DNA from: CAZMGD01 sp964565705
Lineage (GTDB): Bacteria; Actinomycetota; Acidimicrobiia; Acidimicrobiales; Ilumatobacteraceae
NCBI GenBank assembly: GCA_964565705.1
Contig: CAZMGD010000010.1
Span: forward strand, 1-60,438
Direction: 5' to 3'
DNA length: 60,438 nt
In this document: positions 1-8,592 of the stretch, piece after piece
How the letters are laid out: every line of letters begins with the position of its first letter
How positions within the stretch are numbered: the stretch's first letter is position 1
Translations under genes and position numbers: made by a program
Notes under the pieces: model-generated
Database searches by the model: none
Told to the model about the DNA's origin: nothing
The model's input: only the letters and a program-made list of their open reading frames with translations

Positions 1-1
1 G

Positions 2-76
2 TCGGGGTGGGGAGATTTGAACTCCCGGCCTCCACGTCCCGAACGTGGCGCGCTAACCAAGCTGCGCTACACCCCG
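2..76 (-). tRNA. tRNA-Pro (anticodon CGG)
   Basis: Read on the minus strand, this folds as a full cloverleaf. The acceptor arms CGGGGTG (70-76) and CACCCCG (3-9) pair, and position 2 gives discriminator A. The anticodon stem CCACG/CGTGG closes the loop TTCGGGA, giving anticodon CGG for the proline codon CCG, with G37 as usual in proline tRNAs. The T-arm contains GTTCAAATC. The CCA end would lie at or beyond the window edge, so whether it is encoded cannot be seen. Confidence 0.95.
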
Positions 77-110
77 TGTGTAGCCGTGCCCCGGAGGGCG
101 ACCGCGAACT

Positions 111-569
111 CTACCCGGCGTCGGCGGGAACGGCTTCGGTTTCCTCGGCGGTCTCGGCGGGTGGCTCGGGCTCGAGCGGGAGGGTGACGCCCTCGATGTA
201 GGTGCCACCGGCGGCGATCGACTTCGCCGCGCGGCGGAGGCGGAGCGGATCGAGCGGCTTGACCAGCCAGCCATCGGCGCCGCTGCGGCGGGCGAGGTTC
301 ACGTCGGCCCGCCGGTCGAGCAGCATGAGCACTGGCACCGGCGGCAGGGCGTCGACGCTCTCGTCGAGGCGCAGCGACATCGTGACCGCCATGGCGCCCA
401 TGCTCCCGATCTGGAGGTCGAGCACGGCGAGGTCGGGGGTGCGCTGCTTCACCGCGGCGGTGACGTCGTAGCCACTGCGGACGACGGAGAACGACGTCTC
501 GGAGTCGCCGAGCGCGGCGACGACCTCGTTGATGACCCAGTCGGCGTCGGCGGCGAGGAGAACGTGCAC
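111..569 (-). CDS. single-domain response-regulator receiver protein
   Basis: This 152-residue protein is a stand-alone receiver domain with a Pro/Glu-rich tail and no output domain. The likely phosphoacceptor is D51 (VLDLQIG) and the conserved lysine is K104 (VKPLDP). One of the paired acidic residues near residue 8 is kept. The usual Thr/Ser after the fourth strand appears replaced by Leu (LMLLDRR, about residue 84), so the switch may be weakened. The GTG start at 569 is placed 6 nt after TAACGT, a leaderless arrangement. It lies downstream of the ArsA-like pair on the same strand. A role in regulating that pair is inference only. Confidence 0.75.
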   Translation of the reverse strand: MHVLLAADADWVINEVVAALGDSETSFSVVRSGYDVTAAVKQRTPDLAVLDLQIGSMGAMAVTMSLRLDESVDALPPVPVLMLLDRRADVNLARRSGADGWLVKPLDPLRLRRAAKSIAAGGTYIEGVTLPLEPEPPAETAEETEAVPADAG

Positions 570-575
570 GTCCGC

Positions 576-581
576 ACGTTA
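576..581 (-). promoter_or_regulatory. candidate -10 element (TAACGT) of a leaderless receiver gene
   Basis: On the minus strand TAACGT is followed by six bases and then the GTG start at 569. The first three bases are the TAA stop codon of the upstream ATPase gene. The spacing fits a transcript that begins on the start codon. Confidence 0.5.
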
Positions 582-1697
582 CCGAACGGGGCGCGTCGAC
601 GACCCGGTCGCGTACAGCGCCTCGCCGATCACCCCGATCGCGTCGAGGTCATGGACGTCGGCGGTCAGCTCGGGTACCCGGACGCTGCACGGGGCCCGGT
701 CGACGATCGTCGCGATGGAGCGGTCCTGCGCGTCGGCGATCTCGGTCAGCTCGGCAAGGTTCGTCCAGGCCTGCGCGGTCGCAGGGTCCGGCGCGGCCAC
801 TGCCTCGTCGCGGGCACGCGCGACCCGGGTGCGGCCGAAGCGGCGCTGCACGCGGTTCACCACGATCGCCGCCGGGTCGGTGCCGCGCTCGGCCAGCCGA
901 TCGATGAAGAAGGCGGCCTCCTGCACCGTGTCGGCGCGGGGCGAGGTCACGACGACGAAGCGCGTCGCCCGGTCGTTGAACAATCGCGCGACCGCGTCTG
1001 CACGGCGCCGAAAGCCGCCCTGCATCCCGTCGAAGGCCTGGCAGAACGCGATCGCGTCGGCGAGGACGTCGCCACCGACCACCTTGCCGATCGTGCGCAA
1101 CACCGGCTGGGCGGCGAGGTTCAGGACGCGCAAGCCTCCCCGCGTTGGCAGCATCAGCAGCTTGAACAGCCGGTGGTCGATGAATCGGGTCAGGCGCGCC
1201 GGCGCATCCAGGAAGTCGAGCGCGTGGCGGCTGGGCGGCGTGTCGACGACGATCACGTCGAAGCGGTCGTCGGCGTGGAGCTGGTGGAGCTTCTCGGCTG
1301 CCATGTACTCGTCGGTGCCCGACAGGCCACCGGCGATGTTGCGGTAGAAGCGATTGGCGAGGATCGCGTCGGCCTGCTCGGAGCTGGCCGCCTCGGCGCG
1401 CACCAGATCGTCGAAGGTGGCAGTGGTGTCGAGCATGCACGCCCACAGCTCGCCGCTGCCCTCGATGCCCACGTCGAGCCGCGTGGGCGTGTTCGAGAGC
1501 CCGGCGGCCAGTCCGAGCGCGTCGGCGAGCCGCTTGGCCGGATCGATCGTGATCACCACCACGCGGGCGCCGGATCGCGCGAGCTGCAGGCCGATCGCTG
1601 CGGCGGTGGTCGTCTTGCCGACGCCCCCGCTGCCGCAGCAGATGACGACCCGCGCGCTGTCGACCGCTTGCTCGAACCCGCCCGGCGACGTCACCAC
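579..1697 (-). CDS. ArsA/Get3-like ATPase, second subunit of a pair
   Basis: This 372-residue P-loop ATPase belongs to the ArsA/Get3 group. The P-loop is GSGGVGKTTTAAA near residue 22. The deviant Walker A normally carries a lysine before GGVGKT, and here that position is Ser. IDPAKRLADALG and the Walker B-like VIVVDTPPSRHALDFLDAP match the family. It overlaps the preceding ATPase gene by 7 bp, so the two are probably translated together and may form a heterodimer. Mycobacterium tuberculosis Rv3679-Rv3680 is a similar two-gene Get3-like pair, and from memory the second member there also lacks the signature lysine. The cargo is unknown, and arsenite transport is not implied. Confidence 0.85.
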   Translation of the reverse strand: MVTSPGGFEQAVDSARVVICCGSGGVGKTTTAAAIGLQLARSGARVVVITIDPAKRLADALGLAAGLSNTPTRLDVGIEGSGELWACMLDTTATFDDLVRAEAASSEQADAILANRFYRNIAGGLSGTDEYMAAEKLHQLHADDRFDVIVVDTPPSRHALDFLDAPARLTRFIDHRLFKLLMLPTRGGLRVLNLAAQPVLRTIGKVVGGDVLADAIAFCQAFDGMQGGFRRRADAVARLFNDRATRFVVVTSPRADTVQEAAFFIDRLAERGTDPAAIVVNRVQRRFGRTRVARARDEAVAAPDPATAQAWTNLAELTEIADAQDRSIATIVDRAPCSVRVPELTADVHDLDAIGVIGEALYATGSSTRPVR

Positions 1698-2593
1698 GAT
1701 CCGACCACGTCTGCCAGCGCGCCGATCTCAGCTGCGGTGATCGAGGTCGCCGGCAGCATCGGCAGCCGCTCGACCCGGATGCTGGGCGCGAGCTGCACGA
1801 GCCGTTCCAGCTCCCCCATGTGGCGCGTCCGACGCTCGTTGCGGAACTCGGCTGCGGCCACGACGGCACGCGGCAACCCGGCGGGTGGTGAAATCGGTGA
1901 GCCCTCGTCGAATCCGTTCACGATCGCCATCTCGACGTGGATGCCGGCGCGATCGCGCAGCGCATCGACGGTCTCGACGAGCTCGTTGACGGGCGTGGTC
2001 TCCGGCAGCGTGACGAGGATCACCTGGCAGCGTGCGGGGTCGGCGAGCAGCGCCAGCACGTCGTCGGCTTGGGCGGCGATCGGCCCGGTCGAGACGGCAT
2101 CGCGCAGTCGCGTCGGGGCGAGGAGGAACTGCACGGCGTGCCCCGCTGGCGGGCCGTCCACCACGATCAGGTCGGTGTCGCCGCTCAGCTCCATCTGCTT
2201 CAGCTTCCCGAGCACCAGGAGGTCCTCGATCCCGGGCGCGGCGGTCGCCACCACGTCGACCACCCCGGTCGTGACCAGCCGCTTCGAGACCCGGCCGAGC
2301 CCGTGCTGCTCCAGGTATTCCGCCAGCGCGACGGACGGATCGATCGCGCGTGCCGTCAGCGATCCCGGGCCGTCGTCGGCCGCCCACAGCGACACCGGTG
2401 TGTAGCCGAACGGAGCGGGGCGACCGAACGCCGCGGCCAACGCCGAGTTGCCCTGGAGGTCGACCAACAGGGTGCGACGTCCCGAGCGGGCTGCAGCACA
2501 GGCGACGGCGGCCGATACCGTTGTCTTGCCGACGCCCCCCTTGCCGGCCACCACCACCATCCGTGACGCGGTGAAGAACTGGTGCAGATCCAA
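1691..2593 (-). CDS. ArsA/Get3-like ATPase, first subunit of a pair
   Basis: This is a 300-residue ArsA/Get3-family ATPase with an intact deviant Walker A, GKGGVGKTTVSAA (from about residue 17), including the signature lysine its partner lacks. LLVDLQGNSALAAAFG is switch-like and IVVDGPPAGHAVQFLLAP is the Walker B/substrate-domain junction. The assigned start is a TTG; a GGAG-containing ribosome site lies very close to it, so initiation a few codons downstream is possible. It is the first gene of a two-gene operon. It is divergent from the NfeD-like gene, and the 5' ends meet around 2582-2615. By analogy with Rv3679-Rv3680, the pair probably handles a membrane-protein or envelope cargo. Confidence 0.85.
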   Translation of the reverse strand: MDLHQFFTASRMVVVAGKGGVGKTTVSAAVACAAARSGRRTLLVDLQGNSALAAAFGRPAPFGYTPVSLWAADDGPGSLTARAIDPSVALAEYLEQHGLGRVSKRLVTTGVVDVVATAAPGIEDLLVLGKLKQMELSGDTDLIVVDGPPAGHAVQFLLAPTRLRDAVSTGPIAAQADDVLALLADPARCQVILVTLPETTPVNELVETVDALRDRAGIHVEMAIVNGFDEGSPISPPAGLPRAVVAAAEFRNERRTRHMGELERLVQLAPSIRVERLPMLPATSITAAEIGALADVVGSW

Positions 2594-2614
2594 CGCTCCT
2601 TGTGGGAGGACTCC

Positions 2615-4012
2615 TTGCGCACACTAGAGCGCGCTCTCGGCAACTGGCGGCGCCGCATGGCTGCGGTGTTCCTCGCACTCGCTGTGGTGCTCGGCGTCGG
2701 CAATGCTGCGGCCCAGGCGTCGGCGGGCGACGACGGAGCGACGACTGACGGCGTCTCCGCGTTGGCCCCGGTCGACGTGCTCCAGGTCAGCGGTCTCGTC
2801 GATCCGGTCGTCGTCGACCAGATCGAGCAGGCGATCGACCGTGCGGCCACCGATGGCGCGCAGGCGTTGATCCTCCAGATGAACACGCGCGCTTCCGTCG
2901 TGAGCCGCGGCGAGATGGCCCGGCTGTACGCGCGGATCGAGAGCTCGCCGGTTCCGGTCGCGATCTGGGTGGGACCGTCGGGCGCCCGCCTCTACGGCCT
3001 GCCCGCCCAGTTGCTCGTCGCCGCCGACGCCGCCGGCATGTCGCCGGGAGCGCGCATCGGCCGGATGGGCACGCCGCTGACCGCGGAGGTCGACGACGTG
3101 ATGCCCGCCGATCTGCGCACGGGTACGTACGGGTTCAACGAGGCGCGCGAGGCCGGCAAGCTGCTGAACGTCACCAGCGCCGACGAGGGGGTGCCGGCGA
3201 TCCGCAACATGGTGTTCGGACTCGACGGTCTGGAGGCCGACGGGGTGACCCTCCACACGGCGGTGCAACGGGTCAACGACGGGGGCGGCCTCGACAACGA
3301 GATCACGATCGTGCGCTTCCACAAGCTCGGTCTCGTCGCCCAGATGTTCCACACCGCAGCGAGTCCACCGGTCACGTACCTGTTCCTCGTGATCGGTCTC
3401 GCGCTGCTGCTCTTCGAGTTCTTCACCGCCGGGATCGGCATCGCCGGGGTCGTCGGCACCGCACTCGTCGCACTCGGCTGCTACGGCCTCGGGGTGCTCC
3501 CGGTGCGTGGCTGGGCGGTGGCGTTGCTGCTGTTCTCGATGTTCGCGTTCGCGATCGACGTCCAGGTCGGCATCCCACGGTTCTGGACCGGCGTCGGCAT
3601 GGTCAGCCTGATCGTCGCGTCGTGGTTCCTGTTCGGCAGCGCCGACGGCCAGTCCCTGCGCCCGTCCTGGTTGACGTTGCTGGTCGCCATCGGCGGCGCG
3701 GCGATCACGTTCTTCTCGGGCATGCCGTCGATGGTCCGCACTCGATTCGCCACGCCCACGATCGGCCGGGAATGGATGATCGGGGAGATGGGATCGGCGC
3801 TCGCCGACGTGAACCCGGAGGGTGTCGTGCAGGTCGGCGCCGCCCGCTGGCGGGCCCGCACCAACCGCGCGCTCGACATCAAGGCCGGGGACGCGATCCG
3901 CGTGATCGGCATCGACGGTGTCACGCTCGAGGTGGAACCGGAGGCGGGTGGCGCGCGCGACTACCGCGAGCGGCGCCCGAAGTCGTCGACACCCACGGAA
4001 CCGACCGAGTAG
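2615..4012 (+). CDS. NfeD-like membrane protein with ClpP-type periplasmic domain
   Basis: This 465-residue protein has a signal peptide (MAAVFLALAVVLGVGNAAAQA), an extracytoplasmic ClpP/crotonase-like domain (about residues 40-210), four or five membrane segments (about 250-370) and a C-terminal OB-fold NfeD domain ending in IDGVTLEVEP. The TTG start at 2615 is chosen because GGGAGGA lies just upstream; ATG 2657 is the alternative. Long NfeD proteins such as PH1510 are Ser/Lys proteases. Here the segment aligned by eye with the nucleophile region reads GARLYGLPAQLL and has Gly where the serine is expected, so protease activity is doubtful. Lipoprotein and DUF2207 genes follow closely. Confidence 0.8.
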   Translation: MRTLERALGNWRRRMAAVFLALAVVLGVGNAAAQASAGDDGATTDGVSALAPVDVLQVSGLVDPVVVDQIEQAIDRAATDGAQALILQMNTRASVVSRGEMARLYARIESSPVPVAIWVGPSGARLYGLPAQLLVAADAAGMSPGARIGRMGTPLTAEVDDVMPADLRTGTYGFNEAREAGKLLNVTSADEGVPAIRNMVFGLDGLEADGVTLHTAVQRVNDGGGLDNEITIVRFHKLGLVAQMFHTAASPPVTYLFLVIGLALLLFEFFTAGIGIAGVVGTALVALGCYGLGVLPVRGWAVALLLFSMFAFAIDVQVGIPRFWTGVGMVSLIVASWFLFGSADGQSLRPSWLTLLVAIGGAAITFFSGMPSMVRTRFATPTIGREWMIGEMGSALADVNPEGVVQVGAARWRARTNRALDIKAGDAIRVIGIDGVTLEVEPEAGGARDYRERRPKSSTPTEPTE

Positions 4013-4023
4013 AAACGTCGCCC

Positions 4024-4653
4024 GTGGCACGGGCGCGCTGGTGGACGATCGGGGTCGCAGCGTGCGCCCTCGCCGGCTGCAGCACGCGGACCGCGTCGTA
4101 CGACGACGCCAAGACGATCCCGGCACCGACGTTCGCACCGGCGCCGGCAGCCCCAGCGGCCTCCCCCCAGCTCGACGCGCTGCACCTCCGGGACACAGCG
4201 GGTCTCGGCGCGCCAGGACCGAACCCGAACCCCGCGCTCGTCGGACAGGCGCTGGCGGCCGTGGAGACGGCGTTTCCAGGCACTGACCGGATCAGCGACC
4301 TCTACTTCGACGACGAGAACGTCTGGCTGACGATCCTCGATCCGCAGTCGGCCAGCCGGTCGATGAGCATCTACTGGTCGGAGCGCACCGGGCTGTCGGT
4401 CGGCGAAGCCGACTTCTCCGAGGAGGACACCACGTTCCCCGTCACCGCTGTGCATCCGGATGCGATCACCGCGCTCGTCGACGGGCTCGCCGCCCGCTAC
4501 CCGACCCTGCAGATCGACCTACCGCGGCTGAGCACCGAGCTGTCCTACGACCTCGGCCTGTCGTGGCGGATGGACCTCGTCGACGCGCGGGGCACGTTGG
4601 CAACGATCTTCACCGACCTCGACGGCATCGTGACCGTGGTGGATCAGGGCTGA
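4024..4653 (+). CDS. predicted lipoprotein of unknown function
   Basis: This 209-residue protein starts at GTG 4024 with the signal sequence VARARWWTIGVAACALAGC. The lipobox ALAGC is followed by a Pro/Ala-rich linker and a folded domain (about residues 60-209) of alternating strands and helices with no family I recognise. A longer open frame extends upstream through the NfeD gene, but the lipoprotein signal fixes the start. It lies 11 bp after the NfeD stop and 1 bp before the DUF2207 start. All three products are membrane-associated, so a joint envelope role is likely but unspecified. Confidence 0.7.
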   Translation: MARARWWTIGVAACALAGCSTRTASYDDAKTIPAPTFAPAPAAPAASPQLDALHLRDTAGLGAPGPNPNPALVGQALAAVETAFPGTDRISDLYFDDENVWLTILDPQSASRSMSIYWSERTGLSVGEADFSEEDTTFPVTAVHPDAITALVDGLAARYPTLQIDLPRLSTELSYDLGLSWRMDLVDARGTLATIFTDLDGIVTVVDQG

Positions 4654-4654
4654 C

Positions 4655-6232
4655 GTGCGCACGGTCTCCCGCCTCCCCGCGGTCGCGCTGCTGGTCGTGC
4701 TCGGGCTGTTGCCGCTGCAGGCCTGGCTGCGAGCGGGCCGGCCGGACGTGCGCTACTCCCGGCCACTCGACGGGCTGGTCAGCGTCACCTGGGCCGGTAC
4801 CGTCTCCGCGGACGGGCAGGTGTCCGTCACGATCGTCTACGACTTCGGCGACGACGAGACGCGTGACAGCAGCATCCGCCTGCCCAGCGGCGCGCGGTTC
4901 CTCCGTGCCGACGGTTCGGCGGTGTCGGCGTCGGTCGGTCGGTACGGCGAGGTGGAGTCGCGGGACACGCTGACGGTCACCTACGAGCGCGTCGGCGCAG
5001 TCACCCGATACGACGATGGCGTCATCGTCGACTTCGCCGGCATCGACAACAGCGATCTCGGGCTGTTCCCGTGCGCCCGGTGTTACCTGGGGGTGAAGGG
5101 CTACGGCAACAGCTCCGTCTACGGGGCGCTGTTCGCCGACGATCTCGCCGACGCGAGGATCGCGGTCAGCGGCGTCGACCAGCTTCGCACCGGTGACGAC
5201 GGTGGGGCCCTGCGGTTCGTCGGGGTGCTCCCCGGCGCCGGCGACGCGGGGATGCTGGTGTGGATCCCAGCCGATGCTGCACCCGGCGCACCGACGGAGT
5301 CCGGGGTGCCGGGCGCGGTCACGGGCGACTCGGCAGCCGACGTGTGGGAGCAGACCCGCCGAGCGGCCGACGACGACGGTGCGGCTCTGGAGGAGAGCGA
5401 TGACGGGCCGCCGATCGGCCGGATCGCCGCCGCGATGGTCCTGTCCGCGATGTGGCTGGCGCTGGTTGCCTGGATCGTCTGGCGCATCCTCGCCGCGAGG
5501 CGTGCGCTCGCGGCCGACCGGCCCGACGAGCCGGCTGACCGGCACGCCGCGTTCTCGCCGCCGAGCGCCCTGGAGCCGGCGCTGATCGGCGTCGTCGTCG
5601 GCGACGCAGGGCGCGGCGACCGCTCCGTCATCGCCGCGACCCTCCTCGCCCTGGCCCACCGCGGCACGATCCGCATCGACGGCATCGACTCGCAGCGGTA
5701 CACGCTGACGATCCCGTCCGGCGCACGCGGCACGACGGCGTTCGAGGAGGCGGTGCTCGCCGAGCTCCGTCCCCAGGGCCAGCTGTCGTCGACGGCGACG
5801 TTGGCCGGCCCGCCGTTGTGGGGAGCGGACGGTCCCGCCGTCGCCCGCCGCCTGGAGGAGCTCGCGGTCAAGGAGGCGAAGCGGGCCCGGCTGATCCGGG
5901 TCACCCTCGCCGCGAGCGTGCTGATCCCGGCATCGCTGGCGATGGGGATCGTCGCGCTGATCGCGTCAGGCGGCAGCTCGTGGCTGGCCTGGGTGGTCAC
6001 GTTCGTCGGCCCGCTGCTCGCACTCGTGGCCACTTTGCTCACCGGCACGAACCTGACGGCGAAGGGCCGCGCCGAGCGCGAGCGATGGCTGGACTACGGC
6101 GACTGGCTGCGCGCCAACTCGCAGCTGCACGACGTCGGCGCGCCCGGTGTCGCCACGTGGGGCGAGCCGCTCGTCTACGCGACGGTGCTGGGCGCGGCGC
6201 CCAAGGCCGCCGAAGCACTCGGCGTCACCTGA
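4655..6232 (+). CDS. DUF2207 family membrane protein
   Basis: This 525-residue membrane protein starts at GTG 4655. It has an N-terminal signal/anchor (VALLVVLGLLPLQAW), an extracytoplasmic beta-rich domain (about residues 30-240) and a membrane span (MVLSAMWLALVAWIVWRIL). A cytoplasmic region follows with GDRSVIAATLLALAHRGTIRIDG, characteristic of DUF2207/YciQ-like proteins. A second hydrophobic pair lies around residues 415-455 before a C-terminal cytoplasmic domain. The biochemical role of the family is unknown. The start is 1 bp after the preceding lipoprotein stop, which implies coupling. A long palindrome follows the gene. Confidence 0.8.
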   Translation: MRTVSRLPAVALLVVLGLLPLQAWLRAGRPDVRYSRPLDGLVSVTWAGTVSADGQVSVTIVYDFGDDETRDSSIRLPSGARFLRADGSAVSASVGRYGEVESRDTLTVTYERVGAVTRYDDGVIVDFAGIDNSDLGLFPCARCYLGVKGYGNSSVYGALFADDLADARIAVSGVDQLRTGDDGGALRFVGVLPGAGDAGMLVWIPADAAPGAPTESGVPGAVTGDSAADVWEQTRRAADDDGAALEESDDGPPIGRIAAAMVLSAMWLALVAWIVWRILAARRALAADRPDEPADRHAAFSPPSALEPALIGVVVGDAGRGDRSVIAATLLALAHRGTIRIDGIDSQRYTLTIPSGARGTTAFEEAVLAELRPQGQLSSTATLAGPPLWGADGPAVARRLEELAVKEAKRARLIRVTLAASVLIPASLAMGIVALIASGGSSWLAWVVTFVGPLLALVATLLTGTNLTAKGRAERERWLDYGDWLRANSQLHDVGAPGVATWGEPLVYATVLGAAPKAAEALGVT

Positions 6233-6242
6233 CCCCCTCGTT

Positions 6243-6286
6243 CTCGGGAGTGTTTTGGCTGCCAGGGCAGCCAAAACACTCCCGAG
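6243..6286. repeat. intergenic palindrome P1 (21-bp perfect stem)
   Basis: The arms 6243-6263 and 6266-6286 are exact reverse complements separated by AG. The left flank is CCTCGTT and the right flank TTTGCTGGG. The stem is identical in sequence to palindrome P2 (15507-15550), and the flanks match P2 read in reverse. It sits just after the DUF2207 stop, so it may also terminate transcription, although there is no T-run. Confidence 0.9.
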
Positions 6287-6302
6287 TTTGCTGGGTGGCA
6301 GG

Positions 6303-7154
6303 ATGACCGGCGTGCCGAACGAGCAGCAAGCGGAGTACTGGTCCGAACAGGGTGGGCCCGAGTGGGTCCGCAACGAGGCTCGATACGACACGATGCTCGG
6401 CGCGATCGGCGAGGACGTGTTGGTGGCGGCCGCCCTGCAGGTGGGCGACCGCGTGCTGGACGTCGGGTGCGGCTTCGGGACCATGACGGTCGCCGCGGCA
6501 CGAGCCGTGGCCCCGTCGGGCGTCGCCGTCGGCGTCGACATCTCGGCCCCGATGATCGAGCGCGCCATCGGCAAGGCGGCGGGCATCCCCAACGTCGAGT
6601 TCGCGGTCGACGACGCGCAGACGATGGCGTCCCACGACCCGCCGTTCGACGTCGTGATCTCTCGCATGGGCGTCATGTTCTTCGACGATCCGGTCGCGGC
6701 CTTCGCCAACCTGCGAGCGACGTCCGCCGTGGACGCCCGGTTGGCGTTCGCCTGCTGGCAGTCGGTGGCCTCCAACCGGTGGCTGCGAGTCGTCGCCGAG
6801 GTGTTCCAGCCGTACCTCAGCGAACCCGTGCCGGTGCCGCCACCCGGCGCGCCCGGCCCGATGGCCTTCGCCGACGACGACCACGTGCGCGAGCTGCTGA
6901 CGGCGGCCGGCTGGCAGGACGTGGAGCTCGTGGATTCGCGCCGGCGGCTGACGATCTCCGCGGTCGGGATCGAGGGTGCGATGCAGCAGCTGCTGAACGC
7001 CTCGGTCGGCCGGGTGGTGACGCAGTTGGTGCCCGCCGAGGCCCGCGAGCAGGCCCTGACCGCGCTGCGCACCGAGCTCGAGGCGCACGCGGACGGCGAC
7101 ATCGTGACCTATGACGGTGCGGTGTGGATCGTGACCGCTCGCGCGAGCACGTGA
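6303..7154 (+). CDS. class I SAM-dependent methyltransferase
   Basis: This 283-residue protein starts at ATG 6303. The Rossmann methyltransferase signature is VLDVGCGFGTMTVAAA (about residues 50-65), followed by GVDISAPMIERA (motif II), NVEFAVDDAQTM and FDVVISRMGVMFFDDP (motif IV). This is the UbiE/SmtA-like Methyltransf_11 type. A C-terminal segment predicts helices that could cap the substrate pocket. The substrate cannot be told from sequence. The stop overlaps the GTG start of the AAA ATPase gene (GTGA), so the two are probably translated together, although no functional link is obvious. Confidence 0.85.
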   Translation: MTGVPNEQQAEYWSEQGGPEWVRNEARYDTMLGAIGEDVLVAAALQVGDRVLDVGCGFGTMTVAAARAVAPSGVAVGVDISAPMIERAIGKAAGIPNVEFAVDDAQTMASHDPPFDVVISRMGVMFFDDPVAAFANLRATSAVDARLAFACWQSVASNRWLRVVAEVFQPYLSEPVPVPPPGAPGPMAFADDDHVRELLTAAGWQDVELVDSRRRLTISAVGIEGAMQQLLNASVGRVVTQLVPAEAREQALTALRTELEAHADGDIVTYDGAVWIVTARAST

Positions 7155-8581
7155 ACCCCGGCGGCGCGATCGCGCCAGAAGTGCGAGTGTTCGTCGACGA
7201 CGTCACCGCCGAGTTGGCGGCACTCTCGGGCAAGCGGCCGGGCGATCACGTCGCCGATGTGGTGATCGAGGCCTCGAACCTCGTCGCCGCGATCATCGAC
7301 GCCGACGGCCGCATCGCCGACGCCGAGCTGCGCGCCTATCTCGATGGCATCGGCCCACTGCTCGACCCGCCACTCTTCGTCACGCCCAGCCGGTTGCGTG
7401 CAGGCGGCCTGCTCGAGGGTCGAACCTCCTGGCTGGCCCGTCCGAGCGTGCTCGTCGAGCTGCTGGTGAGCGCTGACGGGCATCACGTCACGCGTCGATC
7501 GCACCGCTACTACACCGCTGCGCTGCAGCTGGCACACGCCACGGCAGCCGTCGACCTGGTGCCGTCGCCCGGCGAGCTGGAGGCGATCGACCGGTTCCGC
7601 ACCATGCTGCTGCAGGCGATGGATCTCGCCGGCGTGCCCCGGCCCGGCCAGCCCGATCCGCGCTCCCCGTCGCCGAGCGTCGGCGGGACGCTCGGGCCGC
7701 CCCCAACGGCCGCGGCAGCAGGACCAGAGGGCGAGCTCCCGCCGGCGCGGAGCCTGGACGAGGTGCTCGCCGAGCTGGACGCGCTCGTCGGGCTCGACGA
7801 GGTGAAGGCCGAGGTGCGCCGCCTCACCAGCATGTTGCAGGTGCAATCACTCCGCGCGGAGCGTGGCCTCCCGACGATCGAGGTCAGTCATCACCTCGTG
7901 TTCACCGGCAACCCCGGCACCGGCAAGACGACGGTCGCCCGGCTGCTAGCCCAGATCTACCGTGCCGTGGGCGTGGTGTCGAAGGGGCAGCTGGTGGAGA
8001 CGGACCGCAGCCATCTGGTCGCCGGGTACGTCGGTCAGACCGCACAGCGCACCCGGGAGACGCTGGAGCGCGCGCTCGGCGGGATGCTGCTGATCGACGA
8101 GGCGTATGCGTTGGCCCGCGGTGGCGAGAACGACTTCGGGCGGGAGGCGATCGACACGCTCGTGAAGTTCATGGAGGATCACCGCCAGGACGTGGCCGTG
8201 GTCGCCGCCGGGTACACCGCCGAGATGGCGACGCTGATCGACACCAACCCCGGTCTGAAGAGCCGGTTCACACGCACGGTGTTCTTCCCCGACTACACCG
8301 ACGATGAGCTCGTCCAGATCTTCCTGCGGCTGGGCGAGTCGAACCAGTACGTGCCGAGCGACGACGCGATCCAGGCGGTGCGGCACCAGATCTCCCGCGA
8401 GCCACGCGGTCGCGGGTTCGGGAACGCCCGCTTCGTGCGCAACCTGTTCGAGGCCGCGGTCGCCCACCACGCTGCCCGTGTGGCGCCACTGACCGACCCG
8501 GACAACGAGCAGCTGACCACCCTGATCGCCACCGACATCGTGCCGGTCGACGTCGGCGCGCCTGCGGTGGCGCACCGTTAG
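7151..8581 (+). CDS. CbbX/SpoVK-type AAA+ ATPase with N-terminal TerB-like domain
   Basis: This is a 476-residue protein. The N-terminal half contains AAIIDADGRIADAELRAYLDGI, an acidic loop-helix resembling TerB/EF-hand-like domains. The C-terminal AAA+ module has Walker A GNPGTGKTTVARLL (about residue 255), Walker B MLLIDEAYAL, sensor 1 around VVAAGYTAEM and an arginine-finger-like RFTRT. GYVGQTAQRT is typical of CbbX, SpoVK and EccA. These ATPases remodel bound protein partners. The gene starts on GTG 7151, overlapping the methyltransferase stop by 4 bp, and is followed by a membrane coiled-coil protein, PspA and FxsA. That context suggests a membrane-stress role rather than Rubisco activation. 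Confidence 0.85.
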   Translation: MNPGGAIAPEVRVFVDDVTAELAALSGKRPGDHVADVVIEASNLVAAIIDADGRIADAELRAYLDGIGPLLDPPLFVTPSRLRAGGLLEGRTSWLARPSVLVELLVSADGHHVTRRSHRYYTAALQLAHATAAVDLVPSPGELEAIDRFRTMLLQAMDLAGVPRPGQPDPRSPSPSVGGTLGPPPTAAAAGPEGELPPARSLDEVLAELDALVGLDEVKAEVRRLTSMLQVQSLRAERGLPTIEVSHHLVFTGNPGTGKTTVARLLAQIYRAVGVVSKGQLVETDRSHLVAGYVGQTAQRTRETLERALGGMLLIDEAYALARGGENDFGREAIDTLVKFMEDHRQDVAVVAAGYTAEMATLIDTNPGLKSRFTRTVFFPDYTDDELVQIFLRLGESNQYVPSDDAIQAVRHQISREPRGRGFGNARFVRNLFEAAVAHHAARVAPLTDPDNEQLTTLIATDIVPVDVGAPAVAHR

Positions 8582-8584
8582 CGT
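8579..8584 (+). promoter_or_regulatory. candidate -10 element (TAGCGT) overlapping a stop codon
   Basis: TAGCGT begins with the TAG stop of the AAA ATPase gene and lies 8 nt before ATG 8593. It is the same arrangement as at 9301 and 18589, with a slightly longer spacer. Confidence 0.35.
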
Positions 8585-8592
8585 TCGCGTCG

